Shown: positions 1-11,900 of the stretch, piece by piece | Position numbering within the stretch: the stretch's first letter is position 1 | Layout: each line of letters begins with the position of its first letter | NCBI RefSeq assembly: GCF_047496725.1 | Contig: NC_132981.1 | Coordinates: forward strand, 2,624,001-2,688,000 | Direction: 5' to 3' | Source: Anoplolepis gracilipes | Lineage: Eukaryota; Arthropoda; Insecta; Hymenoptera; Formicidae | Length of the DNA: 64,000 nucleotides | The notes under the pieces: generated by a model | Told to the model about the DNA's origin: nothing | The model's database searches: none | Seen by the model: the letters and a program-made list of their open reading frames with translations, nothing else | Made by a program: the position numbers and the translations under genes

Positions 1-271
1 GCTGATAGCTTAAGGTCTGTCCATGAATTCGGACCGAGAAACGTATAGCCAATCAACTTGCAGTTTTTATGGAAAACGCAGTTTTACTGGTCGCACATTT
101 TTCGGACTGCATCGTGGATACAAGTCTTTTAAAGTCAATCAACCTACATTGAGGATTGAAAATTAAAAATTGAAATTTGACTGATAAAAAGAAAAAGGCC
201 CTAAAAATTTCTTTTTTCCGATCGGTCAAATTTTAATTTTTAATCTATTTAATGCACAGTCGGATATAGGC
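1..271. other. Window edge, no gene; imperfect hairpin repeat
   Basis: No coding region is supported here. Positions about 152-185 and 220-248 are AT-rich segments that are imperfect reverse complements of each other, separated by about 35 bases, so this may be the remains of a small hairpin element. A short plus-strand frame opens at an ATG near 24 and runs about 47 codons. It matches nothing I recognise. Confidence 0.3.
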
Positions 272-830
272 TTAAGGAGTAGAAAAATCAACCAATCCCG
301 TCTGGAATAGGCCTATGAAAGTCGAGGAGCCCGTCTTGTGATTGGTGCCTACGAATACCCCGTCAAAAATCCGCTTCAGTCTGTATTTTACGAAAGTGTA
401 ATGTAACATTTTATTCGAGCGAGGCAGTTTTTCACCCTCGCAGGTTCGCGCAGAAGGTATAATGATCCCGGAAGATCGAGACGAGGACGTAGACTTTTTT
501 TTCGTCTGATAAATAATTGCCAAAGTGACACGACATACGACATACCCATGATATTCGCGACCTCGGTACCTTCGTGAATGCCAACTACGTGATAATCGCT
601 GCGATAAATGAGCTTGCAGGACAGTCTGTTTTCCGAGGATGTCGAGTACGACATAACCGTCTTCGTGAGGGATAAGACGCGCAAAAGGTACGTGTGAACA
701 ATTGTCACAACACATGCGCACGAAATGAGGTATCGACGTCGAGGCCGACGAAATCCTTGAAGGTTAGCTTCTTTATAATACATCCGTCAGCGACTACGAG
801 AAACGTGATTCTAAGGTCGATCTTGCGTGA
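272..830 (-). pseudogene. Degenerate coding-like block, unidentified
   Basis: This stretch is clearly richer in G+C than its flanks. On the minus strand, plausible protein-like reading moves between all three frames within short distances: one frame from about 830 to 715, a second from about 720 to 620, a third from about 625 to 520, then others downstream. The changes are too close together to be introns, so a frameshifted relic of a protein of roughly 180-200 residues is the simplest reading. The plus strand shows nothing comparable. I do not recognise the family; a captured viral or transposon gene is possible but unsupported. Two long overlapping frames (272-721 and 388-783) should not be taken as two intact genes. 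Confidence 0.3.
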
Positions 831-859
831 CTACTTTGATACGTTACTTTATTTAGACA

Positions 860-1344
860 TATATGTATATATATATATATATATATATACACATCATATA
901 TGTATGTATGAATAAAGTGAATATATATGCATATATCTGCCGGCAAATTAAACGAATACGTATGTATATTGCATGTCCTCCGCACGAAATTGCCTACCCG
1001 TGAGTGGCTTAATATAGATTTTATAAATAGCCTAACGTCGATAAACCATCTTCACTAGAGCTACGAAATGTAAGGTATGCGAGTTTCTTTATGTGTATAT
1101 ATATATATACAATTTTTTTTCTCTCGCAATAATGTATCTAATGATAGATAAACTTGCACAAATGTCAGTGAAAAAATGTCAAAATTAGTTGACGATTTAT
1201 ATAATACGACGAATTGTAAATAAATAAGTAAATAAATAAACACACACACACACACACACTTATATATATATATTTATTTTATTTTATTTTTTTATTTTTT
1301 ACTATTTTATTTTATTTATTTATATTATTTCTCTCTCTCTTTCT

Positions 1345-1399
<55 letters not shown>

Positions 1400-1420
1400 A
1401 AGAGAGGTGGGGGGGGGGAG
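860..1420. repeat. Microsatellite cluster
   Basis: Simple repeats follow one another: TA runs near 864-890, a CA run near 1241-1258, a long AT run near 1351-1381 passing directly into GA repeats (1381-1400), then a G run near 1408. Short frames here are translations of the repeats. Confidence 0.85.
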
Positions 1421-1844
1421 AGTAGTGGTAATACAGTTGTTGGGAATGGTTTTTTTGCAAGTTTTTAAATTACATTATTTATATTATTTATATTGATTAA
1501 AAATGACAAACATAATTAAAATAGTGGTTAAGAAATACCAGAATTATTAACAATATAAAGTAAACATAAAGTGTTAAAACTGCACATTCAGAAAAAAAAA
1601 TATTTGCATTAATATTGCAAAAATGTCTTAATGTTTTAACATAAAAATGATTTGAGAGACTTAATTTCGACTACATATATATTGTGGCTGTCTAAATTTC
1701 GTATCATGTAAAACTATGAAATCCAGGATATATTAGGAATATATTATATGAATGTGATCAAATAAAATTTTATAGCAGCTTTTGAAAAGATACTGGATTG
1801 TCATTTGTGAAAACTAATATATATGTATGTAGGAAAAACATGGA

Positions 1845-2310
1845 ATATTTGAAATTCTTAGGGAGTTTGTTTATATCTGGAAAAATTGTTATGGAATTCT
1901 CATAGAATTTTATTGGAATTAGGAAATTTCTAAAAAAATTCTCTCTTTAATCATTTTGCTCTTATATTGCAAATTATAAATATGTTATCAATCTTTTTTT
2001 ATATTTAATGTCTTAATAAAATATTGAATATGCAATATATTCTTCATTTTAATTTTTAGCGATAAAAATGTTATGTGAAAGTTAAAAATTGTTATCTTAA
2101 CAAAAACTATTCAGTTTTTTTTCCAATACATTTGTAAATGTAACACTTGAAATTTAAGTGACTTTGTGTTTTTTCTTCGTATAAGTAAAAAACCGTTAGA
2201 AAACGTGTATAATAAAAAAATTTATTTTAGAAAATTGCACCAAAAATCTTTAAAATATTCTCTTTATTTGAATTTTGAAAAAAAATAACTACAAAATTAA
2301 GCAATTTTTT
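1845..2310 (+). repeat. Dispersed direct repeat, copy 1
   Basis: This AT-rich segment is clearly homologous, in the same orientation, to 3430-3905. Shared blocks occur in the same order: the 'TTTATATCTGGA' start, the 'AATTCTCTCTTT' block, 'AATGTCTTAA', the 'AAGTGACTTTGTGTTTTT' block, 'GTTAGAAAACGT/CATTAGAAAACGT', and the 'TTTAAAATATTCTCTTTA' end. No coding capacity is visible. It looks like a non-coding transposon-derived repeat with copies on both sides of the R3H exon, though a local segmental duplication would look the same. Confidence 0.8.
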
Positions 2311-2919
2311 AAGATTTGACAGTGGTATGTGAATGTAATTTTTCAATACCATGGCGTAAATAAAACCAATCATGATCAATATTGACAGTTTATATTGAAG
2401 CATGTTGCACGTGGTCGCGCGTTGTGACAGATCCGGCCAATCACACGTGGTCGTACGTGTAGTTGCGCAAATTCGGTAATCGCGTAATCACGTGCGTATA
2501 CGCGATATATTACGTAATAAAGCAGCATTTATTCTATGTTTTTTTATAGTTCAAAGCACGATAACGTAATCAAAACTGCTGTCTCACTCTCACTTGAATA
2601 TTTTACGCCACGTTTATTTAATAATACAGATATGTTATATTCATTATGAACCGTAATTTCGTTGTAATGAATAATTAAAAAAAGAAAGAAAGCTTTTGGT
2701 GCGACCGCCAAAAATCATATGTATAAGTCGCTACATAAGTCGGGTAACGAACGAGAGAGAAAGTGAACGCGCAAGTTACATAAAAGTTAGCCAGGGCCTT
2801 TATATCCCCTCTCTTTTCTTGTTCTCTTTCTCTTTCTCACGTAAGGCGTTACGTTCATCAAACGGTTGCTCGATCTCACTTTCAGCGAGTCAAGACACGC
2901 GGTCTTTTCACTTTTGCAG

Positions 2920-5900
2920 AGCGCTCGTCTTCCCGCCCGTCAACAACTATCGCCGTTTCATAATTCACCAGCTGGTGCAGGATCGCTTTCCGGACCTGTT
3001 GCACACGTTCTCGATCGGCCAGGCCTCGGCCAGACGTACCGTGGTATGCTACAAGAGCGACGTGAGAAGGTATCAGGGAAAATCGTATTCTTCTCACATT
3101 AAAAAAATTTTTTTGTCGATAGTGTTATCGAATGTGATGAGTTACAGTCTTTAGCTTAATGATGTAATGCTTATAAATAATGTATAACGAGCATGTAATA
3201 TTGTTTTCGTTTGTAAAGAGATTGGGAGCCAAAGCCGAATGCTCCTGAGTGCAGGACAAGCCTTGTCACAAAACGAATGGATACACCGACTCGCGGGATG
3301 GAAGGCCGACAATCACCTTCGATGTCTCCAGAATGCAAGCAGCTGCAGCGACAAGGTGGTGATTATAAGAATAAGTAATGCATAATTAATAGAAGCACAA
3401 GAGACAGGGTCCTCCTTGGAAAAATAGAAAATCTGTATTTCTCAGAGAATGTTTTTATATCTGGAGAAATCAGAGAATTTTCATGGAATTTTATTGAAAT
3501 TCAGGAAATTAAAAAAAAATTCTCTCTTTGTTATTTTATTTTTATACTGTAAACTATAAATATATATTTATCTCTATTTATATATTCAATGTCTTAACAA
3601 AATATTAAATATATAGTGTATTCTTTATTTTAATTTTTAATGATATGAAAATGTTATAAAAGTTAAAAATTTTTATCTTAATGAAAGCTATTCAATTTTT
3701 TTTCAGTACATTTAAGCACATTTTTAGCACTTGAAGCTTAAGTGACTTTGTGTTTTTCCTTCTTATGAGTGAAAAACATTAGAAAACGTATACAATAAAA
3801 AAATTTATTTTACAAAATTGCATTAAAAGAATCTTTAAAATATTCTCTTTACTTGAAATTGTGAATAAAAATACCTAGAACATAAGAGAATTTTCAAAAA
3901 TATTTTACACAATATAAGGCGTTGATACATGTATATATATATATATATTTTCAGCTAAATCAGTACCAACGGTCGAGATTTATAGGCCACCGGCAGCCAG
4001 GAGAGCTAACAATTGCTCGCAAATGACCGGGACACAAACGCAGACACAGTTGCAATCAAATAGTACAGATTCTTCTTCGGTGAAGTAAGATTTATTACAT
4101 TTATTGAACTTATTAAATTTGTTAAAATTATTAAATTCACAGACAATCACTTTTAATTTCAATACTCAAGAATAAAAAATCAATACGTTTTTCGCTTTAT
4201 TACTGTCACGATTCTTACACGATCGCGATGCTAAACTATTCCAAAATATATTGTTGTTTCATTTATAGGAATGTACGGCAGAAACGACCGGATCGTGCGG
4301 TTTATGTACCTAGACATCGAAGAAGCATGGAGGAGAGGAGATCGCAAAATCCTAAAGTTTCTTCAGCAAATCACACGACGTTAAACGAAGATCTGAGTAC
4401 GAACAATAATTCTAGACTGCAAGATACGTGTTATATTCGACAAGGTATAAGCGGTGATTCGGACTTGGATAATCGAATCGTTGAGAGCCGCGACATGGAG
4501 ATCGAAGATCCAGAGCCACTTTCGCGAGAAATCTCAGGAGATGTGGTCACCTTAGATTCTAGGAAAATCTCCGACGATACGCATGATAATACTAAATATA
4601 CGCGTAAACTGTTGGAAGAACTAAAAGAGAATGGGCAGACTTTATCGGAAGAGGAAGCAAGAACTATCGCGGCTGATAACCCTAATGAAAATAGCGATAA
4701 TTATAACGTATCAAAATCATCTGACAAAGTCGAAATTAATGACGAACCGATAAAAACCGTAAAAGAAAACCAGTCTTTGATGCAACATTTAGATAACGAT
4801 ACGATAGATAATGAAAATAGGCAATTAGTTGGACAGAATGTGGTGCCGGACGTTCTAATAATTTCTGATAATATGCGAATGAAACCGGAACGATCCGAGC
4901 AGGCCCTTCCGATTCTCGCAATACCACCTGAGAAAAAGGTAAAGAAGATAGAAAGACAAAAGAGTAAACCGGTTCCACCGCCGTCTCCGCCCATGAAGAT
5001 AAACCGAGACGAATGCGATTGGGATAGCTTGTTCGACGATAATGGCGATTGTCTAGATCCAACGTTGATAGAAGAGGTCAGTATATATCTCTTAATGCTT
5101 ATAATATTTATATTTAATATATATCAATGTAAATTTTACCTTTATATTTAATCAAGTCTTTGTCTATTCTGTTACTTGTAACAAAAATTGTAATTAATCT
5201 GTAATATTGTAATTGTAATCTCTTCAGCTTACATCGGCAGTAGGCGAGGTGACGATAGAACAACCAAAGAACGATTACAAGATGTACAGCAAACAGGTCG
5301 AAGTGTCTAGTGACGAGTTTGCGCACGTTGTAGAGATTTACAATTTCCCCTCCGAATTCAAAACTAGCGATTTGGCGGCTGTCTTTAGTTCTTTCAAGAA
5401 TGGTGGCTTTGAACTAAAATGGGTGGACGATACCCACTGTTTAGGAGTTTTCAGCAGTCCTCTCGTTGGTATACATGTATTTGATATATTTGATAATTTA
5501 TATTTTTAATGGTCAGAATCTTTATACTTTTAATGATCAAACCTTTTCTTAGTATCTCCATATGCTTGACATTTTTTTCTATATTTATATAGATAATATG
5601 CATAGAATAAAAATTAAATGTTATTAAATGTGGATGATTAAAAGATATTTTCATGTAATTTGTCATTAAAACTTATTGAGAATTCAGAAAAAGTGCTAAA
5701 GATAGAAAGTTTCTTTTCTATGTTTTAAGAATAGAGATGTTGATTAAAATGATGTAATATATAATTTGTAATAATAATTTTCATTTTTTAAAAATAGTTT
5801 GAAAATATTAATTAGAATATTAATATAATAATTAATTAGAATATTAATATAATAATATATAACAATTATAATATAATAATAAAAATAATAATATAATAAT

Positions 5901-6522
5901 TAGTAAAGGTTTTCTCGAATATTATTTAGATAATTATATTCAAGAAAATGTTTACTGACATTTGCATGCTTGATACTAATAGTACAACAATTGGCATAAT
6001 ATGTACATTTACAATTGACGATATTTGACAACAGTTTTATTGAAATTAATTATAACCAGATGTATCACAATTAACTATATTCTTTTTTTTCTTTAATTAC
6101 TTTTTTAAGCTGCTGAAGTATTAGCGTCGAATCATCCATTTGTGAAAACGAGACCGCTTAGAGAAGCCACCGCCTTAAGTAAAACGAAAGCCAGAAAAAC
6201 CGCAGAATTTCTGCAACCTTATAGAAATCGACCTGAAACATGCGCCGCTTTGGCCAGACGATTAGTTACAGGCGCGTTAGGCGTGAAACTTGCTACAGCC
6301 AGGCAGGAGCGTGAGCACGAGAAGACTATATTGCGTGAAGCAAAAGGTAAAAATTCTATGAACATGATGTAAAAGAAATAATATATAATACATATTAATA
6401 TATTAAAAATAAATAATGCTTGAAAAGAAGTTACTGAAAGAAATTTCTGCATTACAGAGAAAAGACGATTGGCTAATAAGCAACGAGAAGATGTTTGGGA
6501 GGGCATAATACCTGCGAAGTAA
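2920..6522 (+). CDS. R3HCC1L: R3H and coiled-coil domain protein (R3HCC1/R3HCC1L-like), 5' incomplete
   Basis: Seven in-phase exons are supported: 2920-3069, 3219-3355, 3955-4084, 4269-5076, 5228-5468, 6110-6346 and 6458-6522 (TAA at 6520). Together they give about 589 residues. The first holds an R3H domain (FPPVNNYRRF, then TVVCYKSDV), expected to bind single-stranded nucleic acid. The next exons carry the family signature VEIYRPPAARR and RAVYVPRHRR. A long acidic, disordered exon (4269-5076) follows, then a C-terminal RRM-like domain (VEIYNFPSEFKT to HCLGVFSS) and a basic coiled-coil tail ending in VWEGIIPAK. This order is that of the R3HCC1/R3HCC1L family, whose cellular role is poorly known. 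The first exon shown begins with a split codon after a clear acceptor (2918-2919) and has no usable ATG, so the start exon lies upstream and was not found. Whether it is R3HCC1 or R3HCC1L cannot be settled here. Confidence 0.9.
3430..3905 (+). repeat. Dispersed direct repeat, copy 2
   Basis: Second copy of the repeat at 1845-2310, same orientation, lying entirely within the intron between exons 3219-3355 and 3955-4084 of the R3HCC1-like gene. Many substitutions and small indels separate the copies, so the duplication is not recent. Confidence 0.8.
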
Positions 6523-8120
6523 CATTACGCAATGCTAATTTACAGGGATGGTTTGTACCTCGTTGTATTACTGTGTATTTGTAATTGCATAGTCTGTGCA
6601 GCCTGTATTTCAAGGCTCGCATAATGTTGGGTCTTTTCCAAGCAAGAACACACTATATTACATTGTGTTACACTTGTGTAAGGTACTTGCTGGAATGGAC
6701 GAAATCCTAAGTTTAATTTCTAAGAGAGTCATCAGAGTGCATTACAGAGTTTTCCATTTTTATCGTTAAAAATATGAACAATATAACAAGTGTTATTGCT
6801 ACATCCACATCCTCTATCAGATAATCTTATTTTTTAATAACACAGATTGATAAAGCAAAGAGAGAATTGCATAATAGATCATTACTAAAAGAATATTAAT
6901 ATAATACTCTATTGATTATTAATAGATTAATAATCAGTCATTTTGATAAGATAATCTAAATTTTCATAAGAATATTTTTATTTGAAATTTTATTTGAATT
7001 TATTTTAATTTTCTTTTTATATAAATTGTACGGATGATAAATCGTAAAATCACAAATTGTTTAAATATAAAATTACATATAAAATTTTATATTAAATATA
7101 AAATTTCTTGAAATGTTGATAAAACATGTTACATACTTGTATTTAGTTTTTTTTACAGTGTTGAGCAGTGTGTCACATTTGAAACATACAATGTCACATT
7201 ATGCTATTTGTGTACTTTGCTGGAAAACACCCGTTACTCTCGCGTTAACGTACAGTCAACGAATGTTAGATTTTACCGTAAGAAATTTGTAACGCGTCTG
7301 CGTATATTTGTGCCTTACTCATCTATCCTCTCTATATTGATAAACAGGAAATTAAATATACCACTTTTTTGATTTGTCAATTAAAAAACCTCGCGTTAAT
7401 TTATCACTAGATGAGTTTGGCATGCAAATATTATGTAGTTGGTAAATATCCTGCTTAGAACATTTTAAGAAAATTATCAAGACAATATCATCATTTTATA
7501 TCATAAAGAAAAAAGACCAGCCATGCACTATATCTTTATCAGGCAAAAATTTAATTTTTTTTTAATGAACATTTGCAGTAAAATCATGATTTTCTTTACA
7601 ATGCTAAAACCAAAAATGTCAAAATTGTAGTGGTTTATATATGCATATATTAAAAAAAGATAATTTTTTTACATTACCTTAATATTTGTCTCAGCTTGTT
7701 ATTAAATTTATACACAGCAACATATACGATAATATATAGTAGATTAATCACGAGACAATAAGTGGCAATAGAATTCTTTCGCGCATACATCGATTCATCA
7801 TAGTGATATATTAAAATATATCTTTACAAAGTTTTATAGAGACCGACGACATATATTTACTGAAGATAATTGTAGCATATATATAAAATTTATTATATAT
7901 ATGTACATTAAAATTATATATTGCAGAATGAAACATTTTATAATTCTCTGACTTAGGCCACTTATATCATATATTTGTTACATAATACAAATGTTACAAA
8001 TCGACGCACAATCACATTATCTATTCATATTACAGAGTTGCTGAGTATAACGAAAACGGATTGTATTTTTGTATATATAATTGTTACTGATATGAAATAA
8101 AGATGTGTATTGTTTATATC
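6523..8120 (+). other. Probable 3' UTR of the R3HCC1-like gene and convergent junction
   Basis: No coding region is visible. The sequence is AT-rich and contains an AATAAA at 8096-8101, which could end the R3HCC1-like transcript and give a 3' UTR of about 1.6 kb. The next 490 bases, up to the SRP72 stop at 8610, hold no gene; the two genes are convergent. Confidence 0.45.
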
Positions 8121-8609
8121 CCTGGTTAACATATGTACATGTTACCTGTGTGTTGATATTATGTCACGAGTTGAATAAGAGGATTTTTCTTGGAGAAGAA
8201 GAATAAAGATATTTTCTATGGTGTAATTCAATTTTCTCTATATTTACATTGTCAATATAGATACGTACTTGTTCTGATATTCTCGAAAAACAACATTTAT
8301 AAAGTGTAAAAGAAAAAAAAAGCATTAACGATATATAATATACGACGATAGAGAATTATTAATTGCATTTAAAGGTCTATTAATAAATTTATACATACAC
8401 AAAAAATTATAAACATTTCTTTTACATGGTGTACGATATCTTTTCCATTTCTCTTTAATGGCAGTATTACTTCCGTTTTGTAAAATACAGCTACACGGTA
8501 GCAAAACCCCATTCAGTTTTATATTTATGGTAAGAAATCTTTTTTCTTTTTCCATTAAAACGTTATGTAATCTAATTTATACATAAAAACATGAGAAATG
8601 AAATAACCA

Positions 8610-11600
8610 TTACCACTTGCTACCTTTCTTCTTTTTCTTCTGTTGGACTTTGCGTTGTTGCTGACGTGGTCCGGACGTTTCAACCGCAGGACTATGGCGA
8701 GGATTCGGAGAAGGCTTAGCGTTCGCAGGCATTTTTGTAATGTCACTGTGATTTAAACATATTGTTAGTTTTTTAAATAAATAGTTATCACATGCATTTA
8801 TTATAATAAGAGAGTATATCGTGTTTGTATACGTACTAAAGGTCACTGGCTCCTGTAGCAGCTCCTTGTGTCCCTTTCATGGCAGCATCTCTGTTTCTTC
8901 TATCCCGCTTTTTACGGAATCCGCTGCGTTCGTGTCTCGCTAACCATCTTTCTGGATCCGGCGCAACGTCTGGATCATAATTCTTCGGCAGTTTACCCCT
9001 GCGTTTACGTTTCTTGTGTTTCTTCTGAATTACATCCGAGACTGGTTTACTGATAAAAAAATCAAAACATATAATCTTTGAGTACATTGACATAACTTAA
9101 CTGAAATAATCAGGGTTGGTCAAAAGTCCACATTTGTTGAATAAAATCTAGATTATAAAAACTGGAAAATTTTTTGGAAAAAACTGACCTTTTCTATTAA
9201 AATGTTAAATAGAAAATCTTTTATCAGTATTTTTCAAATAAGAGTATTTTTATAATTTAAATTTTATCCAAAATAAAATTCACAATAGATTAAGAATCAA
9301 CATATAGTATATATAAATTAGTTTTTTTATTAGAAGATATTGAAAATTAAACGTGGATCAGATATATTGGTAACAATTTTCAATTCTGTTATTATTATAT
9401 TTTTCTTATTAAAAGTTTCTACTAAAAATTAATATAAAATTTAATAACATTTATATCTTCAGTTTTTGTTTTAAAAATTTCACATATTAATTTGTACTAA
9501 GAGATTTGTATTTTATTATCAGATTAATTTTATTGTTTTAATACTAGTAGTGATTAATATAATTTATTAATTAAATAAAAAATATCTTTTTGCAGTTAAA
9601 GTTGTATAAATATATCTTAGTATTACGTATTAGTTATTTTTAAAGGGACATTAAAAACTGAAATTTATCATTTTTTTCATTCAATGGACTTTTCCTCTTA
9701 ACCCTGAAAATAATTATATTTACCCAGGAGAAGGTTCAATCTTCTTCTTCACCACTTTAGTCCCAATAACCCAATTGCTACTCTCCAATGCGTCAACGTC
9801 GGTGGTTTCAGCAAGATCGTGAAGCGGTGGTAATCTTTTAGACAACGCTTGTGCTTTAGTAGGACAAAACTGTACATAAGCTACCACTAATTGAGCTAAA
9901 GTTTTGATATCCGACGGCGAAGCATCTACTAATTCTTGCAGGATATCGGCAGCGATCTGGAGCTCGCCACCGCGTAAATAGAAATTGGCAGCCTGCCGCC
10001 ATAATTCTCCCAAATTTTTAGTACTGTCCTGAAAGGAAATCTTACCTGTAAAAAGTACTGCACAAGAAACTAACTACACATACATATATTTTTTTTTGTT
10101 TGAACACACATACTTTGTGTTTTTTATAGTAAGCAACAGCATTCTTTAGAGCTGCCGATGCTCTTTCCCGATCGTTGTCAGCCATATGAAGTGTAACGAG
10201 TGCACTGACTATTCCAGGCAGAAATCTATCCCTTTCGTTTATATTCTCAAGAATAGCGATTGCATCTTTTCTTTCATCATGACTCAGAAGAACTTGCACA
10301 CTAGCCAATTTCATAGGCAATTCCTTCTCGGTGACCGCATGCTCGATCAATAATTTCGCCGCTTCTTTTGCTTTACCTTCCTTGCTAAGTTGTACAGCTT
10401 TTACGAACATTGCATCTGCTGCAAGCGTAGGATAATCTTTTGCAAGATTATTGCACAGTTGGTGGCATTGTTCTCCCTGAAAATATGTAATCAGCATGTC
10501 ATCTTCGCGAATAATACAAAGGACTGATAGTATGATATTGTGAATCTATTATAAGGCTCACTTGATCTGTGTAAAACGCCAATAAACACTGATTGTACGC
10601 AATGTTTCTTCTTTGCCTGGAAGTTAATTTGTGCTCTAGACTTTCATGAGTGGCACTTTTCATTCTCTTTTTACTATCAAACACATTTTGATCTCTATTC
10701 AGACATACTAGATTATTGTTGGCTACAGCAACCAGTGCGATGTCATCTGGTTTGACTTTTAAAACAGCAGTATACAATGCTTGCGCTTCTTTCTCTCGAC
10801 CTTGCAATTGTAGGCAATAACCAAGCTGCACGCGAATTATACCCAATTCATTTTCAATTTCTTCTTCCGATGCTCCGTCTTCCTCTAAACCCTCCTTGCA
10901 CAATTTCTCAGCAGTCCTTAATTTTTTTTCCGCTTCTATTAAAACAGCTCTGTCATCCTTATTTCCTTGAGCGAGTAAATGGCACGCTGCATTATATGTC
11001 AATTCATAAGTATGTTCGTGTAACGAAGGAACTTCTAAATCCTAGAAATTATTTGCAATATGTTTTTGGAAACATTCTTGTGTTAAAAGCTATCCTAATC
11101 AAGCTCTTAATTTACTAAACACATCAGACTTACAGAACCCTCAATCACCAAGTTTCCAAGAACAGCTGCAAGATTCGTTTCTCTTTCTTCTTCATAGTCA
11201 TCGTGAGAATTTTTAATAATGTCTCTATAGACTGCGAAACATTCTTCATATCTTTCCAGACGATACAATACCTGGGCTTTTAATTCCTTGATTTTCAGGG
11301 AAGGATTTTGCACATTTTCTATCACTTTTAATGCTTCAGAAATTTGATTCAAACGATAGAGACAGTATCCTTTTTCAAAATCCAAATTCCTAAAAAATAA
11401 AATTTATGCTATAAAAATATCATATCTATTGTAATATAAAGTTACATTAATATATTGTCATACGTTGCTAATTTCGGGGCTTTAACAATAGCTTGTAACG
11501 CCTCGTTGAACTTGGACAGCTGGATGTAACAAACAATTTTATGCAACACTGCTTCTTCATCTTGGGAAATGCCTAAAACTGAATACCAGAGTGTGAGTCA

Positions 11601-11900
11601 CTTCCATCAGCTGTTCTCCCTCTTTTTCGAAATATATACTTTTATCGAAATTCGTAAATTATTTCGAATCACGATATTTATGAAAATATGTAAAGAAAAC
11701 GATATGTAAATACACATTACACCAACGAGTAAGGTTAGTTACTTTCACTGATTAGACAATTATATCGACTTAGTTTATTTCGATAAATAATTAAACTTAC
11801 TTCTGTTCGTGGTTTTCAAGGCCCTTTCGTACTCCCCGTTCTGTTCTAATTTATTTAATTCCGTATACAGTGCAACAAGGTTATTTTCTTTCGAAGCCAT
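8610..11900 (-). CDS. Srp72: Signal recognition particle subunit SRP72
   Basis: Eight exons join in frame to 655 residues (human SRP72 has 671): 11801-11900, 11464-11578, 11134-11389, 10562-11041, 10114-10476, 9724-10028, 8837-9049 and 8610-8745. ATG is at 11900-11898 and TAA at 8612-8610. SRP72 binds SRP68 and 7SL RNA in the signal recognition particle, which delivers ribosomes making secretory proteins to the ER. The N-terminal two-thirds is helical TPR sequence (for example the LYRLERYEECFAVYRD and GREKEAQALYTAVLKVKPDD regions). The C terminus carries the hallmark RNA-binding motif DPERWLARHERSGFRKKRDRR (written here as its core DPERWL plus a basic run) and ends in a lysine-rich tail. The gene converges on the R3HCC1-like gene. 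Its 5' end abuts a 2 kb intergenic region. Intron 6 (9050-9723) is almost filled by a transposon relic. Confidence 0.97.
9111..9706. mobile_element. Non-autonomous hAT-like element in SRP72 intron
   Basis: The 596 bp element starts CAGGGTTGG and ends with the inverted AACCCTG. The termini also share an AAAAGTCCA block near 9123-9132 and its complement TGGACTTTT near 9685-9693. The flanks 9103-9110 (GAAATAAT) and 9707-9714 (AAAATAAT) match at 7 of 8 positions, as expected of the 8 bp target duplication of hAT elements. The interior is AT-rich with no transposase frame. hAT assignment is an inference from CAGGG ends and duplication length. Confidence 0.7.
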
